Shown piece after piece: positions 21,505 to 27,345 of a DNA stretch of 27,345 nucleotides. The position numbers and the translations under genes were made by a program. Source of the DNA: DATDYW01 sp044375695 (lineage in GTDB: Bacteria; Patescibacteriota; Minisyncoccia; Phycocordibacterales; JAACPR01). The stretch spans positions 1-27,345 of the forward strand of contig JBILMG010000007.1 of assembly GCA_044375695.1 (NCBI GenBank), given 5' to 3'. How positions within the stretch are numbered: position 1 is the first letter of the stretch; each line of letters starts with the position of its first letter. The notes beneath the pieces are model-generated. The model was not told the DNA's origin. It saw only the letters and a list, made by a program, of their open reading frames with translations, and did no database searches.

Positions 21505-21771
21505 TGCTCAACGAGTGAGTTCTGGGGGAGAGCGCTCTGGTCCGAAAAAGCTAGAAAACATCGCGTTAAACGAGAAAAGCCTGATGCTGAACCAGGCCTC
21601 AGTCCGTAGCTAGCAAACGAAGTCAAGGCCGCGTTCCCGAAAAATGGGGACGCGGCCCGGAGCCGTTTTGCGCGATTTTGTCCGCACTTAGACTTTACAG
21701 AAACGACCACCCGTAAAGGGTGGCCCGCCCCGACCGAAGGGGGAGGACGGCGGGGCAACCACACTATTTAT
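21505..21771 (+). other. Long structured rpoB leader, no gene seen
   Basis: About 267 nt without an open frame of note. Hairpins on paper: AGAGCGCTCT (21529-21538), GCTAG/CTAGC (21550-21554 with 21610-21614), GCCTG/CAGGC (around 21589-21597), a strong 12-bp stem GGCCGCGTTCCC/GGGGACGCGGCC (21627-21657), and CCACCC-GTAAA-GGGTGG (21707-21723). The GTAAA loop of the last can pair with CTTTAC at 21693-21698. A TTGCGC (21668-21673) with TAGACT 15 bp later may be a second promoter. No SD precedes rpoB. It could be a cis-regulatory leader or a separate small RNA. Confidence 0.5.
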
Positions 21772-24700
21772 ATGAAAGAAACGACTAAGTCCGAGGGCCG
21801 CAAGAGCGTCGGCGCAATGCCGCCGAAGCACTTCAGCCGCTACCGCGAGCCGGCCGTCGAGCTCCCGGAGCTCATCGAGGGCCAGATTGCCTCGTACCAG
21901 TGGCTCGTGAAGGAAGGCATCCGCGAGGTTTTCGCGGAGTTCGCCTCCATTAAGGACTTCTCCGAGAAGAAGTTCATCTTGGAGTTCGTCGACTTCAAGC
22001 TCGAGGCCCCGAAGACCGACGCGCTCCGCGCGGTGGCGACCTGCGGCAACTACGACGCCCCGATGAAGGCGACCGTCCGCCTCACCAACCGCGTCATCAA
22101 CTCGGTGAAGGAGCAGGAGCTCTTCCTCTCGGACTTCCCGGTCATGACCGAGCAGGGCACTTTCATCGTTAACGGCATCGAGCGCGTCATCGTCCCCCAG
22201 CTGGCGCGTTCCTACGGCGTGCTCTTCACCGAGAACTTCGTTCGCGGCAAGGGCTACTACGGCGCCAAGGTCATCCCGGCCCGCGGCGCGTGGATCGAGT
22301 TCGAGACCGACGGCGAGGACGTCGTCATGATGCGCATCGACAAGAGCCGCAAGTTCCCGGTGACCACCTGGCTCCGCGTCCAGGGCGCCGCGACCGACGA
22401 GGCCATTCGCGCCCTCTTCAAGAATTCTGACGAGCGCGTCCGCGAGGCCATCGAGAAGACCCTCAAGAAGGATCAGGTCAAGACCGTTCAGGAGGCCTAC
22501 GTCGACATCTACCGCCGCCTCCGCGACGGTGACCTCGCGACCTTCGATAACGCCAAGGCCTTCGTCGACTCGATCATCAGCGACGAGCGCTTCGACCTCT
22601 CCCGCGTCGGCCGCTACAAGTTCAATAGCCGCTTTGGCCTCTCCCTCGAGGCGAAGGCGCTCGACCAGAAGCTCCTCTCGGCGGACGACTTCGCCACGAT
22701 CGTGACCCACGCGATCTCCCTCAACCACACCCCGGGCGCTACCCCGGACGACGTGGACCACCTCGGCTCCCGCCGCGTCCGCTTCATCGGCGAGCTCCTC
22801 CAGCAGAAGATTCGCACCGGCCTCGTCCAGATCAAGCGCAACGTGCAGAACCGCATGTCGACGATTGACTCCGACGCCTCGCTCCCGGTCGCGTTCATCT
22901 CGGCTCGCCCGCTCCAGGCGCGCATCAAGGAGTTCTTCACGACCAACCAGCTCTCGCAGTTCCTCCAGCAGGACAACGTGCTGACCGAGCTCGAGCACCT
23001 GCGCACCATTTCGGCCCTCGGTCCGGGCGGCCTCTCCCGCGAGCGCGCCGGCCTCGAGGTTCGCGACGTGCACCCGTCGCACTACGGCCGCGTCTGCCCG
23101 ATCCAGACCCCGGAAGGCCCGAACATCGGCCTCATCCTGCGCTTCTCGCAGTACGCGAAGACCAACGAGTTCGGCATGATTGAGACGCCGTACTGCAAGG
23201 TTAAGAACGGCAAGGTCACCAAGGAGATCGTCTACCTCAACGCCCACGAGGAGGAGAAGTGGAAGATCGCCCACGCGGCCGCGCTCATGGACAAGGACGG
23301 CACCCTCAACGAGGACGTCGTCGACGTTCGCTACATGGGCGCCCCGGCCCGCGTTGCCCCGTCCGAGGTTCACTTCGCCGACGTCGCCCCGACGCAGGCG
23401 TTCTCCATCGCCACCGCGATGATCCCGTTCCTCAACCACGACGAGGCGAACCGCGCGCTCATGGCCTCGAACATGCAGAAGCAGGCCGTCCCGACCATTC
23501 GCCCGGACGCGCCGATCGTCGGCACCGGCGCCGAGAAGCACGCGATGAAGGGCTCCAAGCGCCTCGCCATCGCCGACTTCGACGGCGTCGTCTCCGAGGC
23601 TGATGCCCGCAAGATCACCGTGAAGGGCGCCAAGGAGGACAAGACCTACCGCCTCGCCAACTTCGTCCGCACCAACTCCTTCACCACCTACCACCAGCGC
23701 CCGGTCGTCAACGTTGGCGACAAGGTCAAGAAGGGCGACGTCCTCGCGGACACCTCCTCGACCGACCACGGCCAGATCGCGCTCGGCCAGAACTGCCTCG
23801 TCGCGTTCCTCTCCTGGTCCGGCTCCAACTACGAGGACGCCATCATCCTCTCGCAGAAGCTCTCCAAGGAGCAGATCTTCACCTCCATCCACATGGAAGA
23901 GGTGGTCGTGAACGTGCGCGACACCAAGCTCGGGCCTGAGGTCACCACCCCGGACATCCCGAACGTTTCCGAGAACAAGCTCCGCAACCTCGACGAGGAG
24001 GGCATCGTGCGCATCGGCGCCGAGGTCCGCCCCGGCGACATCCTCGTCGGCAAGATCACCCCGAAGGGCGAGACCCAGCTCACGCCGGAAGAGCGCCTGC
24101 TCCGCTCGATCTTCGGCGACAAGGCCCGCGACGTGAAGGACACCTCCAAGCGCGTCGACGGCGGCAAGCGCGGCCGCGTGGTCGGCATCAAGGTCTTCTC
24201 CCGCGAGAAGGGCGACCGCCTCGAGTCCGGCATCATCAAGCGCGTCCACGTCGAGATCGCCGAGCTCCGCGGCTGCCAGGCTGGCGACAAGCTCGCCGGT
24301 CGCCACGGTAACAAGGGCGTCATCTCGAAGATTCTCCCCGAAGAGGACATGCCGTTCATGGTCGACGGTACCCCGGTCGACGTGATCCTCACCCCGCTCG
24401 GCGTGCCGTCCCGCATGAACCTGGGCCAGATCCTCGAGATGCACCTCGGCCTCGCCGCGATGACCCTCGGCTACCAGGCTATTGCCCCGGCCTTCACCGC
24501 CCCGTCCGACGCCGACGTGAAGGAAGAGCTCGTGAAGGCGGGCTTCCCGTCCTCCGGCAAGATTCCGCTCTTCGACGGTCGCACCGGCGAGAAGTACGCG
24601 CAGGACGTCGCCGTCGGCTACATGTACCTCTTGAAGCTCCACCACATGGTCGAGGACAAGATCCACATGCGCGCCATCGGGCCCTACTCCCTCATCACCC

Positions 24701-24984
24701 AGCAGCCGCTCGGCGGCAAGGCCCAGAACGGTGGCCAGCGCTTCGGTGAAATGGAGGTGTGGGCGCTCCTCGGCTACGGCGCGGCGTACACGCTCCGCGA
24801 GATGCTCACCTACAAGTCCGACGACATTCAGGGTCGCTCCGCCGCCTTCGACGCCATCGTGAAGGGCGAGCCGATCCGCCAGTCCAACATCCCGGCCGCG
24901 TTCAACGTCCTCCTCGCCACCATCCGCGGCTTGGGCATTCAGATCGATCTGCGTGAGCCCGAGAACCTTGATGAGCGCAACTAA
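21772..24984 (+). CDS. rpoB: DNA-directed RNA polymerase subunit beta
   Basis: Catalytic beta subunit, 1070 aa, short compared with E. coli (1342) as expected where lineage-specific insertions are missing. Family blocks: L-I-E-G-Q-I-A-S-Y at the N-terminus, the rifampicin region Q-L-S-Q-F...I-S-A-L-G-P-G-G-L (about residues 395-420), V-R-D-V-H-P-S-H-Y-G-R-V-C-P-I, N-Y-E-D-A-I-I-L, K-L-A-G-R-H-G-N-K-G-V-I-S-K, and the C-terminal G-G-Q-R-F-G-E-M-E-V-W-A-L. At rifampicin-contact positions it has Q399 (E. coli D516) and T412 (R529), while H526 and S531 equivalents are kept. Codon use is strongly biased to C-ending codons, as expected for high expression. It is not preceded by rplKAJL but by a lone promoter and a long leader. 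rpoC follows after 11 bp. Confidence 0.98.
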   Translation: MKETTKSEGRKSVGAMPPKHFSRYREPAVELPELIEGQIASYQWLVKEGIREVFAEFASIKDFSEKKFILEFVDFKLEAPKTDALRAVATCGNYDAPMKATVRLTNRVINSVKEQELFLSDFPVMTEQGTFIVNGIERVIVPQLARSYGVLFTENFVRGKGYYGAKVIPARGAWIEFETDGEDVVMMRIDKSRKFPVTTWLRVQGAATDEAIRALFKNSDERVREAIEKTLKKDQVKTVQEAYVDIYRRLRDGDLATFDNAKAFVDSIISDERFDLSRVGRYKFNSRFGLSLEAKALDQKLLSADDFATIVTHAISLNHTPGATPDDVDHLGSRRVRFIGELLQQKIRTGLVQIKRNVQNRMSTIDSDASLPVAFISARPLQARIKEFFTTNQLSQFLQQDNVLTELEHLRTISALGPGGLSRERAGLEVRDVHPSHYGRVCPIQTPEGPNIGLILRFSQYAKTNEFGMIETPYCKVKNGKVTKEIVYLNAHEEEKWKIAHAAALMDKDGTLNEDVVDVRYMGAPARVAPSEVHFADVAPTQAFSIATAMIPFLNHDEANRALMASNMQKQAVPTIRPDAPIVGTGAEKHAMKGSKRLAIADFDGVVSEADARKITVKGAKEDKTYRLANFVRTNSFTTYHQRPVVNVGDKVKKGDVLADTSSTDHGQIALGQNCLVAFLSWSGSNYEDAIILSQKLSKEQIFTSIHMEEVVVNVRDTKLGPEVTTPDIPNVSENKLRNLDEEGIVRIGAEVRPGDILVGKITPKGETQLTPEERLLRSIFGDKARDVKDTSKRVDGGKRGRVVGIKVFSREKGDRLESGIIKRVHVEIAELRGCQAGDKLAGRHGNKGVISKILPEEDMPFMVDGTPVDVILTPLGVPSRMNLGQILEMHLGLAAMTLGYQAIAPAFTAPSDADVKEELVKAGFPSSGKIPLFDGRTGEKYAQDVAVGYMYLLKLHHMVEDKIHMRAIGPYSLITQQPLGGKAQNGGQRFGEMEVWALLGYGAAYTLREMLTYKSDDIQGRSAAFDAIVKGEPIRQSNIPAAFNVLLATIRGLGIQIDLREPENLDERN

Positions 24985-24986
24985 CC

Positions 24987-24990
24987 GAGG
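24987..24990 (+). promoter_or_regulatory. Short Shine-Dalgarno of rpoC
   Basis: GAGG lies 5 nt before the rpoC ATG in the 11-bp gap after rpoB. Confidence 0.5.
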
Positions 24991-24995
24991 CACCC

Positions 24996-27345
<2,350 letters not shown>

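Noticed and set aside
21688..24993. Long antisense open frame opposite rpoB (about 1100 codons)
   Set aside because: It mirrors the strong C-ending codon bias of rpoB and encodes low-complexity Val/Leu/Glu/Asp sequence with no family resemblance; similar shadows lie opposite dnaE, nusB-rnc and rpoC.

Overview
The window reads as a GC-rich bacterial chromosome using the standard stop codons; UGA terminates several genes. Marker-type genes are unusually short or trimmed: an SMC of 748 aa with no visible hinge, a threonyl-tRNA synthetase with no TGS domain, a 1070-aa RpoB and a bL32 with no zinc ligands. Together with many lone hypothetical genes and a surface protein ending in an I-P-Y-T-G sorting-like signal, this suggests a Candidate Phyla Radiation (Patescibacteria) genome, probably of the Parcubacteria group. 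That placement is an inference from gene content; no phylogeny was run.

Layout. 1-1397: 3' part of a surface protein whose visible N-terminal half is a tyrosine-rich 16-residue tandem repeat, followed by two PKD-like domains and a C-terminal membrane anchor. 1580-7642: thrS, a small membrane-anchored unknown, dnaE and a small membrane protein. 7710-10292: rnhB, rpmF, a nusB-Nudix fusion and rnc. 10390-12336: a secreted Asp/Cys-rich protein with eight MopE-type calcium/metal-binding repeats. 12404-17870: hingeless smc, a 4Fe-4S ferredoxin, an unknown protein with an HESRH zincin-like motif, and rnr (minus strand). 18021-21374: a membrane unknown, then rpsP-khpA-trmD, which is interrupted by a 124-bp palindrome and an opposing unknown gene and has neither rimM nor rplS, then another opposing unknown. 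21470-27345: rpoB with a strong promoter and a long structured leader, then rpoC, which runs off the right edge.

Most of the window is core information processing: translation (thrS, rpmF, rpsP, trmD), RNA metabolism (nusB, rnc, rnr, khpA), transcription (rpoBC) and DNA replication or segregation (dnaE, rnhB, smc). nusB-Nudix/rnc and rpoB/rpoC are the only clear operons. Most genes have a recognisable -10 element placed so close to the start codon that transcripts would be leaderless or nearly so. Six unknown single genes sit one at a time between housekeeping genes. Each has its own terminator, and these share an interrupted U-tract (T3-4 C T3-5), which makes them look like stand-alone cassettes.

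The most striking novelty is the tyrosine-ladder repeat protein at the left edge. It is acidic, anchored, and shares a G-G-C-x-G-x-x-C motif with the MopE-like secreted protein.
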